Below are positions 1 to 6,256 of a stretch of 6,893 nt of DNA, one piece after another. Positions within the stretch are counted from its first letter, which is position 1; every line of letters begins with the position of its first letter. The DNA is taken from contig DYSK01000107.1 of assembly GCA_020718315.1 (NCBI GenBank), positions 1 through 6,893 on the forward strand. The letters run 5' to 3'. This DNA is from Draconibacterium orientale (GTDB lineage: Bacteria; Bacteroidota; Bacteroidia; Bacteroidales; UBA12170). Both the position numbers and the translations under genes were made by a program. Below the pieces are notes generated by a model. That model was not told the DNA's origin. It worked only from the letters and a program-made list of their open reading frames with translations, and ran no database searches.

Positions 1-969
1 GATTCAAAACATAAAAAATCACATATTCAGGGTGTTTCAGCAAAAGCTATTTTTGCAGTGATGGAAGCCGGCGATTGTTCTCCAAGTACACCCATTGGCG
101 TGAATCTACCCAATGCCGATTGGATTCGGGCCGAATATGGATCAAAATCGGTGAGCATCAGTAATATTATTGATGCCTACGATTTGGCTTCTAAGAACAG
201 CGGCGTTTTGGAAGAATTTGCATTTTCGACTGAAGAAATTGAATTGGACAAAAAGTATGGCAGTCTGGCTTCTAAGTTGCATGTCGATTTGCACGAAATT
301 ATTGGTCACGGTTCCGGAAAACTGGAAGACGAAACGGCCGAACCCACGCAGAGTTTGCGGAATTATGCTTCAACAATCGAAGAATCCAGAGCCGATTTGG
401 TTGCATTGTATTTTGGAATTGACCCAAAACTCATTGATTTGGGTTTGATGCAAGATTTGGAGGTTGGAATAAGCGAATACAATTCTTTTATTCGTTCTTC
501 CTTGCTCACTCAGCTTGTTCGTGTGGAGTTGGGAAAAGATATGGAAGAATCGCATATGCGAAACCGACAATTGATCGCCAAATGGGTTTTTGAAAAAGGC
601 CAACCCGAACACGTAATCGAATGTGTGAAAAAAGACGAAAAAACCTATTTTGTCATTCGAAATCATGAAAAACTGAGGACTTTGTTCGGAATGCTTTTGC
701 GCGAAGTTCAGCGCATAAAATCGCAAGGCGATTACGATGCCGCCAAGAATTTGGTCGAAAATTATGGCGTAAAAGTGGACAAAGCAGTGCATGCCGAAGT
801 ATTGCAACGCTGGAAAAAACTCAATATTGCAGCGTATGCCGGCTTTATCAATCCACACTATACGCCCATCTTTGATGGCCACCAACTGATTGATGTTGCC
901 ATCAGTTATCCCGACGATTTTTCGCAACAAATGCTTCATTATTCACAAAACTATTCCACATTAATTTAA
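1..969 (+). CDS. Dipeptidyl-peptidase III (peptidase family M49), C-terminal part, 5' end outside the window
   Basis: Zinc metallopeptidase that removes dipeptides from the N-terminus of short peptides. The frame is open from base 1, so the true start lies upstream; the GTG at 58 is internal, because conserved family sequence lies on both sides of it. 322 codons are visible, roughly the C-terminal half of a protein usually near 650-720 residues. The M49 signature HEIIGHGSGK is at bases 292-321: two zinc-binding His (292 and 307) and the catalytic Glu between them. The second motif EESRAD (bases 379-396) supplies the third zinc ligand. Upstream, PIGVNLPN and the following SVSISN stretch match the conserved substrate-cleft region of DPP III. 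All catalytic residues within view are intact. Whether it carries a signal peptide cannot be seen. It ends 10 bases before the helicase gene, so the two may share a transcript, although their functions are unrelated. Confidence 0.93.
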   Translation, partial: DSKHKKSHIQGVSAKAIFAVMEAGDCSPSTPIGVNLPNADWIRAEYGSKSVSISNIIDAYDLASKNSGVLEEFAFSTEEIELDKKYGSLASKLHVDLHEIIGHGSGKLEDETAEPTQSLRNYASTIEESRADLVALYFGIDPKLIDLGLMQDLEVGISEYNSFIRSSLLTQLVRVELGKDMEESHMRNRQLIAKWVFEKGQPEHVIECVKKDEKTYFVIRNHEKLRTLFGMLLREVQRIKSQGDYDAAKNLVENYGVKVDKAVHAEVLQRWKKLNIAAYAGFINPHYTPIFDGHQLIDVAISYPDDFSQQMLHYSQNYSTLI

Positions 970-979
970 TTTTAATATT

Positions 980-2188
980 TTGACATTCGACGATTTTAAT
1001 CTCTTACCCGAATTGGCTGATGCGCTCTACGAAATGGGCTTCTCAGAACCAACACCGGTACAACAACAAAGTATTCCGCTCATTCTCGATGGATTTGATC
1101 TGATGGCATTTGCTCAAACAGGAACCGGAAAAACAGCCGCTTTCTTGCTTCCCATTATCAATCAAATTTTGAGTCGCCCAAAAGCTTCCGGAGTGAAAGC
1201 CATGATCATTGCGCCCACCCGCGAGTTGGCACAACAAATTGAACAACAATTGCAAGGATTTGCTTATTATGCAAACCTGAGCTCCTTGGCGGTTTATGGC
1301 GGCGGCGATGGCAGCAGTTGGGATTTTGAGAAAAAAGCCCTCACTCAAGGTGCAGATTTTATTGTAGCAACTCCGGGAAGATTGATAAGTCATCTGAACA
1401 TGGGCTATGTAAATCTGAAAACCTTGAAACATTTTGTTTTGGATGAAGCCGATAAAATGCTGGATATGGGTTTTTTGCCTGATATTGCGAGCATCATTAA
1501 AATGCTTCCTGTCGAACGACAAAATTTGATGTTTTCGGCCACGATGAATCCGAAAATAAAAGCACTTGCTCAAACCATTCTGTCCAATCCAAAAGAAGTG
1601 AGTATTGCCATAGCCAAACCGGCCGATAAAATTGTACAAGCGGCTTATTTGGTTCACGACAATCAAAAAATAAAGTTGTTGGAGAAATTGCTCGAAAATA
1701 AACAGGACTATAAACTCATCATTTTCAGCAGCAAAAAATCGATGGTTGATGATATTGTAAAGCGCTTGAGAGCAAAAAAAATAGCCGCTCAAGGATTGCA
1801 CTCAGGCTTTGAACAAAAAGAGCGCGATGCTATCTTGTTGGGTTTTCGAAATGGCGAACACAAAGTGTTGGTGGCTACCGACATTGTTTCGCGTGGAATA
1901 GATATCGACGATATAGACCTGATAATCAATTACAATATTCCGTCGGAACCCGAAGACTACGTGCATCGGGTTGGTCGTACAGCACGTTCCGAGCGCGAAG
2001 GTTTGGCCATTTCGCTTATCAACACGGACGATATTTTTAGTTTTAAACGCATCGAAAAACTCATCGAGAAGGAAGTGTTCAAAATTCCATTGCCACCTGA
2101 CTTTGAAAAAGGACCTGAATATGTGTTGTCGCCCAAATCGAGCAAAACTTCGAAATACCGAACCAACAAAGCGAAAGACCGAAAATAA
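980..2188 (+). CDS. DEAD-box ATP-dependent RNA helicase (RhlE/CsdA-like), TTG start
   Basis: Cytoplasmic ATP-dependent RNA unwinding enzyme, of the kind used in ribosome assembly, RNA decay or cold adaptation. All core motifs are present in the 402 residues: Q motif (F21, PTPVQ 24-28), motif I AQTGTGKT (45-52), Ia PTRELA (79-84), Ib TPGR (131-134), II DEAD (155-158), III SAT (186-188), IV IIFSS (247-251), V ATDIVSRGID (299-308) and VI HRVGRTAR (329-336). A short basic tail (about 385-402, rich in K, R and S) probably helps bind RNA. The start is TTG at 980, giving MTFDDFNLLPEL, the usual N-terminus of the family. The first in-frame ATG (1034) would cut into the segment just before the Q motif, so TTG is preferred. 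No Shine-Dalgarno is visible. The subfamily is not certain, so no symbol is given. Confidence 0.95.
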   Translation: MTFDDFNLLPELADALYEMGFSEPTPVQQQSIPLILDGFDLMAFAQTGTGKTAAFLLPIINQILSRPKASGVKAMIIAPTRELAQQIEQQLQGFAYYANLSSLAVYGGGDGSSWDFEKKALTQGADFIVATPGRLISHLNMGYVNLKTLKHFVLDEADKMLDMGFLPDIASIIKMLPVERQNLMFSATMNPKIKALAQTILSNPKEVSIAIAKPADKIVQAAYLVHDNQKIKLLEKLLENKQDYKLIIFSSKKSMVDDIVKRLRAKKIAAQGLHSGFEQKERDAILLGFRNGEHKVLVATDIVSRGIDIDDIDLIINYNIPSEPEDYVHRVGRTARSEREGLAISLINTDDIFSFKRIEKLIEKEVFKIPLPPDFEKGPEYVLSPKSSKTSKYRTNKAKDRK

Positions 2189-2204
2189 GTCTTCATTTTT
2201 ATTA
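2173..2204 (+). terminator. Possible weak intrinsic terminator after the helicase gene
   Basis: AAGAC at 2175-2179 can pair with GTCTT at 2189-2193 across a 9-base loop that contains the helicase stop codon, followed by CATTTTTATT. The stem is only 5 bp and the T-run is interrupted, so this is a weak candidate. It sits where a transcript end would be expected, before the rpoD promoter. Confidence 0.25.
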
Positions 2205-2259
2205 AATCTAAATAAGCACATAATTTAGTAATTTTTAACAAGATAGCCTATACGCTTTC

Positions 2260-2291
2260 TTTGGATTTCTCGTTTTAATATTCTATTTTTG
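2260..2291 (+). promoter_or_regulatory. Bacteroidota-type primary sigma promoter of rpoD
   Basis: TTTG at 2260-2263 and TATTTTTG at 2284-2291 are separated by exactly 20 bases. This matches the Bacteroidota vegetative promoter form (TTTG at -33, 19-21 bases, TAnnTTTG at -7) at every defined position. Transcription would be expected to start a few bases after 2291, giving an untranslated leader of roughly 45-50 bases before the start codon at 2344. No E. coli-like -35/-10 pair is needed to explain the spacing. Confidence 0.8.
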
Positions 2292-2343
2292 CTAAAGTCC
2301 GTTTGAATAGGCTTTTCAAAATAGGATGCTAATAAAATTTAAG

Positions 2344-3207
2344 ATGAGACAATTAAAAATAAATAAATCAATCACCAATAGAGAAAATGCCTCTTTAGAC
2401 AAATATCTTACTGATATTGGTCGCGAATCCTTGATTTCGCCCGAAGAAGAAGTACGATTGGCTCAATTGATACGTGATGGCGATCGGAAAGCGTTGAATA
2501 CATTGGTGAAAGCCAATCTTCGTTTTGTGGTTTCGGTGGCCAAGCAATACCAAAATCAAGGATTGAGTTTGCCCGATTTGATTAATGAAGGAAATGTGGG
2601 CTTAATAAAAGCCGCCAAAAGATTCGACGAAACACGTGGTTTCAAATTTATTTCCTATGCCGTTTGGTGGATTCGGCAAGCTATTTTGCAAGCATTGGCA
2701 GAGCAGTCGCGAATTGTACGGCTGCCACTAAATCAAGTTGGTTCTATCAATAAAATAAAAAAAACAATTTCCAAATTGGAGCAAGAGTTGAATCGTGCGC
2801 CTTTTATGGAAGAAGTGGCGGCCAGCTTGGAAACGCCCGAATATAAAATAGATGCCGCCATGCGCATCTCAAATCGGTCTATTTCGATTGATGCCCCACT
2901 TTCGACTGACGATGATACTACCATGGTTGACTTTATTACTTCGGAAGATACGCCGGATACCGATGATTTTTTGATGCAGGAATCTTTGATGCAAGAAATT
3001 CAACGTTCGCTTTCTACACTTACCGAAAAAGAAAGGGATGTCATCAATCTGTATTACGGAATTGGATTGAATCATGGACTGACATTGGATGAAATAGGCG
3101 ATAAGTTCGATTTAACCCGCGAAAGAGTGCGTCAGATCAAAGAAAAGGCGATCCGCCGACTGAAACATTCCTCACGTAGCAAATTGCTGAAAGTGTATTT
3201 AGGTTAA
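2344..3207 (+). CDS. rpoD: Primary RNA polymerase sigma factor, RpoD/SigA (sigma-70 group 1, Bacteroidota short form)
   Basis: Housekeeping sigma subunit that directs core RNA polymerase to vegetative promoters. The 287 residues contain region 1.2 (about 15-48, DKYLTDIG), region 2 (about 55-125) with the -7-recognition and melting helix around FISYAVWWIRQAI (102-114), region 3 (about 127-205), and region 4 with the helix-turn-helix LTLDEIGDKF...TRERVRQIKEKAIRRL (246-273). Region 1.1 and the long non-conserved region of proteobacterial RpoD are absent, which is normal in Bacteroidota. The start is ATG 2344, giving the family N-terminus MRQLKINKS. The in-frame ATG at 2326 would add six residues (MLIKFK) not typical of the family. 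The gene has its own promoter at 2260-2291 and a strong terminator directly after its stop, so it is probably monocistronic and may transcribe itself. An alternative group 2 sigma is unlikely given the length and the N-terminus. Confidence 0.95.
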   Translation: MRQLKINKSITNRENASLDKYLTDIGRESLISPEEEVRLAQLIRDGDRKALNTLVKANLRFVVSVAKQYQNQGLSLPDLINEGNVGLIKAAKRFDETRGFKFISYAVWWIRQAILQALAEQSRIVRLPLNQVGSINKIKKTISKLEQELNRAPFMEEVAASLETPEYKIDAAMRISNRSISIDAPLSTDDDTTMVDFITSEDTPDTDDFLMQESLMQEIQRSLSTLTEKERDVINLYYGIGLNHGLTLDEIGDKFDLTRERVRQIKEKAIRRLKHSSRSKLLKVYLG

Positions 3208-3213
3208 GAAATT

Positions 3214-3240
3214 GAAGAGACTTCGGTCTCTTTTTTTATT
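3214..3240 (+). terminator. Rho-independent terminator of rpoD
   Basis: AAGAGAC (3215-3221) and GTCTCTT (3226-3232) form a perfect 7-bp stem capped by a TTCG tetraloop (3222-3225), extendable by a G-T pair (3214/3233). The stem runs into seven T, an A and more T. It starts 6 bases after the rpoD stop codon. UUCG loops closed by C-G, as here, are unusually stable. Confidence 0.9.
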
Positions 3241-3244
3241 TTTG
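3237..3244 (+). promoter_or_regulatory. Candidate -7 box of the rhomboid gene, overlapping the terminator T-tract
   Basis: TATTTTTG matches TAnnTTTG fully and is identical to the -7 box of the rpoD promoter. The upstream half is poor: only ATTG (3211-3214, spacer 22) or TTGA (3212-3215, spacer 21) is available, and both lie on the left arm of the terminator hairpin or next to it. The box ends three bases before the ATG at 3248, so a transcript from it would have little or no leader. A T-rich terminator tail can produce this motif by chance, hence the moderate score. Confidence 0.4.
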
Positions 3245-3247
3245 TAT

Positions 3248-3958
3248 ATGTCGGCAGCCGAAACACAACAAGAACGAAACAAATTGCTAAAGGCTTTTTT
3301 CTATCCTTTGGTTTTTGTTCTTATTCTGTGGATTATTAAAATGATGGAATTTGTTTTTGAATTGTCGTGGGCCAGCTATGGCATTTTACCGCGCAATATT
3401 TTGCACTTACCCGCAATCATAACTATGCCACTGCTTCATTCCAGCTTCTCGCATCTGGCTTCCAATACATTGCCATTGTTCATTTTGAGTGGATTTATCT
3501 TTTATTTTTACAAAGAAATAGCATGGAAAGTGGTGCTTTGGATTTACTTTTTAAGTGGTTTATGGCTATGGATTGGCGGCCAAGAAGCTGTTCATATTGG
3601 TGCAAGTGCATTGGTTTACGGTTTTGCCGCATTCTTGTTTTTTAGTGGCATCTTTAAGCGAAGCCAAATGCTTATGACTGTTTCGCTAATCGTCATTTTT
3701 TTATATGGGAGTATGATTTGGGGATTTTTTCCCGAATTTTTCCCCAACGAAAATATTAGCTGGGACGGACATCTGTTTGGATTTATTGCCGGAATCTTAA
3801 TGGCTGTTTATTATCGAAATGAAGGTCCGAAAGTGCAAAAGCATCAATGGGACGACGACGACGATGAGTCGGACAACGATTATTGGAAATCGGATCAAAC
3901 GGCTGATAAAAGCATGCTCGACCCAAATGCTCGTCCAACTCATTTCAAAAACAGATAA
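3248..3958 (+). CDS. Rhomboid-family intramembrane serine protease with acidic C-terminal tail
   Basis: Predicted inner-membrane protease that cleaves transmembrane segments of other proteins. In the 236 residues, the first membrane segment is about 17-31. LLHSSFSHLASN (62-73) holds the conserved H69 and N73 of the second rhomboid helix. HIGASALVYG (116-125) carries the nucleophile Ser120, and WDGHLFGFIAG (172-182) carries the catalytic His175. The residue after the nucleophile is Ala (GASA) where most rhomboids have Gly (GASG). After the last membrane helix comes a hydrophilic tail (about 190-236) with five Asp in a row (202-206) and further acidic residues. ATG 3248 is chosen as the start. 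The in-frame TTG at 3212 would place the rpoD terminator hairpin inside the gene and translate it into the first dozen residues. The substrate is unknown. The gene sits between rpoD and the polyene-like operon with its own likely promoter. Confidence 0.85.
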   Translation: MSAAETQQERNKLLKAFFYPLVFVLILWIIKMMEFVFELSWASYGILPRNILHLPAIITMPLLHSSFSHLASNTLPLFILSGFIFYFYKEIAWKVVLWIYFLSGLWLWIGGQEAVHIGASALVYGFAAFLFFSGIFKRSQMLMTVSLIVIFLYGSMIWGFFPEFFPNENISWDGHLFGFIAGILMAVYYRNEGPKVQKHQWDDDDDESDNDYWKSDQTADKSMLDPNARPTHFKNR

Positions 3959-4047
3959 TCTGAATATCTTGTTCATATTCCAACTTAAAAAAGCCTCAAA
4001 ATCCCGAAAAATCTTACTTTCTTTGTATATCAACAACGAACCTACGA

Positions 4048-4695
4048 ATGAAAATTAGACGAACTAAACGATTTCTTCCGCTCAGCTTTATCATTCTTCT
4101 ACTATTTTCAGCTTGCGCCAATCTAAAATTGCAAAGTAGCGATTCGGAAGTTTCTAAAAACGATACATTGCCAAAAAATTTGTTGCTCGAAAATCAAAAA
4201 GAAAATGCATCCTGGAAAATAAACATAGATGCTTTTCACCAAAAGATAAGTGGCATCTTGTTGGTGAAACAAGAAAAAGAAAGCCTGCGTTTGCTGATGG
4301 TGACTGAATTTGGTTTGAAAGTGTTCGATGTTGAATATTTTATCAATCAACCTTACAAAACTCATTTTGTAATGAAACATTTGGATAATCCATTTATCAT
4401 CAAAGTTTTATTTAAACTGTTCGAAGGTTTTTGGATCGATTCGGCCTTATTTCAAAACAACGAATTTGGCTTTATGAAGCGTCAAAACAGAAATGCATAT
4501 CTGTTGAACAAAGAAGAAGATAAATGGATTTATTTCTTTGATACGGAAAACCAAATCAGCGAATTTGTTCGATTCGAAAACGGAAAAAAAAGAGCCGCAG
4601 TGAACGTGAATAGGGCAATAGGCGAAATGGAATGTTCAACACTAAAACCTAAAATTGCTGTTCGATTAAAAAAATTACAAGATGCTGAAAAATGA
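4048..4695 (+). CDS. Small putative lipoprotein, possibly LolB/DUF3261-like, first gene of the dehydratase-glycosyltransferase-exporter operon
   Basis: A 215-residue protein with a classical lipoprotein signal: basic MKIRRTKR, hydrophobic 9-20, lipobox FSAC with Cys23 as the lipidated residue. The following residues (ANLKLQSSDSEV) show no strong acidic surface-export signal, so a periplasm-facing lipoprotein is more likely than a surface one. The mature part alternates short hydrophobic and polar stretches (for example about 54-110), as expected for a beta-rich fold. I do not recognise the family with certainty. In aryl-polyene clusters a small lipoprotein (DUF3261) and a LolA-like carrier accompany the MMPL exporter; position and size fit that role, but this is inference. 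The last 14 bases overlap the next gene, suggesting coupled translation. There is no clear Shine-Dalgarno, and the 89 bases upstream hold no convincing promoter. Confidence 0.75.
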   Translation: MKIRRTKRFLPLSFIILLLFSACANLKLQSSDSEVSKNDTLPKNLLLENQKENASWKINIDAFHQKISGILLVKQEKESLRLLMVTEFGLKVFDVEYFINQPYKTHFVMKHLDNPFIIKVLFKLFEGFWIDSALFQNNEFGFMKRQNRNAYLLNKEEDKWIYFFDTENQISEFVRFENGKKRAAVNVNRAIGEMECSTLKPKIAVRLKKLQDAEK

Positions 4696-5077
4696 TTTTT
4701 ATATGCTTTTGAATGTAAATACAGAAGAAAATAGGATAGTGGGTAGTTTGTTGCTAAATGTCGATCACGCTATCTTTAAAGGTCATTTTCCTGAAATTCC
4801 CATTGTTCCCGGCGTTGTTTTTTTGCAAATTATAAAAGAAATTATCGAATTGCAGCTCAATACAACTTTCCTGCTACGCGAAGCCAAAAACATTAAATTT
4901 CTCGATTTTGTGAATCCAAAAGAATCCGACATTTTGCACTTTGATATCTCCTTCTCATCCCAAACAAGTGATGGACTGAAAGTTCAGGCGCAAGTGAGCA
5001 GCAACAAAGCAATCCATTTTAAATTAAGTGCCCGATACGAACTAAGCAAAAACTTCGATGAGTCTATTACAACATAA
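4682..5077 (+). CDS. FabZ/ApeI-like 3-hydroxyacyl-ACP dehydratase (hotdog fold)
   Basis: A 131-residue single hotdog domain related to FabZ, which removes water from 3-hydroxyacyl-ACP to form a trans-2-enoyl chain. The signature GHFPEIPIVPGV is at 34-45 and holds the catalytic His35. Fourteen residues on, where E. coli FabZ has its catalytic Glu68, this protein has Gln49 (VVFLQIIKE). Glu53 follows one helical turn later. A non-Glu residue at this place may be a trait of the dehydratases in flexirubin/aryl-polyene clusters, but I cannot verify that here. The start ATG 4682 gives MLKNDFYMLL and overlaps the lipoprotein gene by 14 bases; ATG 4703 is possible but would drop the first seven residues. 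The end overlaps the glycosyltransferase gene by 20 bases. A general fatty-acid fabZ is less likely, because that gene usually sits with lpx genes and keeps the Glu. Confidence 0.85.
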   Translation: MLKNDFYMLLNVNTEENRIVGSLLLNVDHAIFKGHFPEIPIVPGVVFLQIIKEIIELQLNTTFLLREAKNIKFLDFVNPKESDILHFDISFSSQTSDGLKVQAQVSSNKAIHFKLSARYELSKNFDESITT

Positions 5078-6245
5078 ATTTGAGCAACTCCACTGTTGCG
5101 TTCTTATTCCTACATACAACAATGCGCCCAAACTGGCTGCAGTTTTGGACGATGTTTTGCTTTATACACATTCAGTACTTTTGGTCAACGACGGTTCTAA
5201 CGATCGTACCAAAGAAATTATATCGAACTATCCTTCCATAAACAGCTTTCATCTTGCAAAAAATAAAGGCAAAGGAAATGCCCTGCTTTTTGGATTGAAA
5301 AAAGCACACGAAATGGGCTATGATTATGCCATCAGTATTGATTCGGATGGACAACATTTGGCCAAAGATTTGGCGCTGTTTCTCGAAAAACTGGAACAAA
5401 AACCAGGCTGTTTCATTGTGGGTGCACGAAATATGAAATCCGAAACTATTCCAGGTGGAAGCAGTTTTGGACATCGTTTTTCAAATTTCTGGTTCAAAGT
5501 GGAAACAGGAATGCGATTGCCCGATACCCAATCCGGTTATCGGCTTTATCCGTTAAAAGCCATTGCCGAACGACGCTTTTTTACCACTCGCTACGAGTTT
5601 GAAATAGAAAGTTTGGTAAGGCTTTCGTGGGCAGGAATCGAAATGGAATGGGTTCCCATAGAGGTTTTGTATCCGGAAGATAGAATCACTCACTTTCGAA
5701 AATTTTGGGATTTCTTTCGGATAAGTTTGCTGAATACCGTTTTGGTTTTAATAGCTCTTTTGTGGATAAAACCACGCGATTTGTACAAAAGTATTCGAAA
5801 TGGAGGAGCAAAAAGAATTATCCTCGAACAGATTCTTGGCACTCACGAGAGCAATGCCAGAATGGCCATCGCCATCGGTTTTGGTTTTTTTATGGGTATT
5901 TTTCCCGTTTGGGGCTTTCAAATGCTCCTTGCCGTTTTTTTTGCCGCCTTGTTTCGATTGAACAAAGCCATAGTTTTGGTGGCAGCAAATATTTCAATTC
6001 CGCCAATCATCCCGCTTTTTCTTTTTATTAGTTATGCAATAGGAGCCATCGTCTTGCAGAAAGATATGAAGTTGGAATTTGGTCAAAAATTTAACTTTGC
6101 AAGCGTCCAAGACGATTTGGTTCAATATTATGTTGGAGCTGTGGTATTTGCCATTCTTACCGGTTTAATAGGCGGATTGATCAGTTATCTCTTGCTCATT
6201 TCATTTCGAAAAAATAGAAATAAAGAGCAAACAGCGAATCACTGA
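5058..6245 (+). CDS. Family 2 glycosyltransferase fused to a DUF2062 membrane domain
   Basis: A 395-residue two-domain protein. The N-terminal part (about 12-225) is a GT-A family 2 glycosyltransferase of the dolichol/polyprenyl-phosphate mannose synthase type: VLIPTYNN (15-22), VNDGSNDRT (43-51), the metal-binding DSDGQH (95-100) and DTQSGYRLYP (156-165), followed by the ITHFRKFWDFFRIS block (210-223) typical of this subgroup. The C-terminal part (about 250-385) is a DUF2062 domain with hydrophobic helices and the characteristic GTHESNARMAIAIGFGFFMG...P pattern (261-283), plus NISIPPIIP (311-319). The protein is therefore probably an inner-membrane enzyme that transfers a sugar to a lipid or lipid-linked acyl chain. 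It starts inside the dehydratase gene (20-base overlap) and ends 11 bases before the exporter gene. The aryl-polyene ApeJ protein likewise begins with a GT2 domain but is fused to an acyltransferase instead; the acceptor here is unknown. Confidence 0.9.
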   Translation: MSLLQHKFEQLHCCVLIPTYNNAPKLAAVLDDVLLYTHSVLLVNDGSNDRTKEIISNYPSINSFHLAKNKGKGNALLFGLKKAHEMGYDYAISIDSDGQHLAKDLALFLEKLEQKPGCFIVGARNMKSETIPGGSSFGHRFSNFWFKVETGMRLPDTQSGYRLYPLKAIAERRFFTTRYEFEIESLVRLSWAGIEMEWVPIEVLYPEDRITHFRKFWDFFRISLLNTVLVLIALLWIKPRDLYKSIRNGGAKRIILEQILGTHESNARMAIAIGFGFFMGIFPVWGFQMLLAVFFAALFRLNKAIVLVAANISIPPIIPLFLFISYAIGAIVLQKDMKLEFGQKFNFASVQDDLVQYYVGAVVFAILTGLIGGLISYLLLISFRKNRNKEQTANH

Positions 6246-6256
6246 AACACGATTAT

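Noticed and set aside
370..939. Long open frame on the - strand (189 codons) within the DPP III gene
   Set aside because: It lies wholly antisense to a well-conserved peptidase, and its product has low-complexity, Phe/Ile-rich composition typical of a shadow frame. The same applies to the 252-codon frame at 1043-1801 on the - strand.
976..982. TATTTTG in front of the helicase as a -7 box
   Set aside because: It is one base short of TAnnTTTG, includes the start codon itself, and has no TTTG about 20 bases upstream.
2302..2320. TTTGAA-N7-TTCAAA hairpin in the rpoD leader as an RNA thermometer or riboswitch-like element
   Set aside because: A 6-bp, mostly A-T stem that does not cover the start codon; too weak to call without conservation data.
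2326..2343. Upstream ATG that would add six residues to RpoD
   Set aside because: The conserved Bacteroidota RpoD N-terminus begins MRQLKI, encoded from 2344, and the 287-residue length then fits the family.
3212..3247. Upstream TTG start that would extend the rhomboid protein by 12 residues (MKRLRSLFLFLY)
   Set aside because: This stretch is the translated rpoD terminator hairpin and T-tract. A functional terminator inside the gene is very unlikely, and ATG 3248 gives a normal rhomboid N-terminus.
3962..3980. GAATAT-N7-ATATTC hairpin after the rhomboid gene as a terminator or operator
   Set aside because: The 6-bp stem has only one G-C pair and no T-run follows it. Inverted repeats of this size occur by chance in AT-rich DNA.
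4018..4025. TTTCTTTG before the lipoprotein gene as the operon's -7 box
   Set aside because: One mismatch at the important second position and no TTTG at the right distance. The operon promoter stays unassigned; the box could still be real, because Bacteroidota promoters vary.
3797..4058. Overlapping short frames on both strands across the rhomboid tail and the following gap
   Set aside because: They are by-products of the GAC repeat and the AT-rich gap; the predicted products show no motif and no start context.
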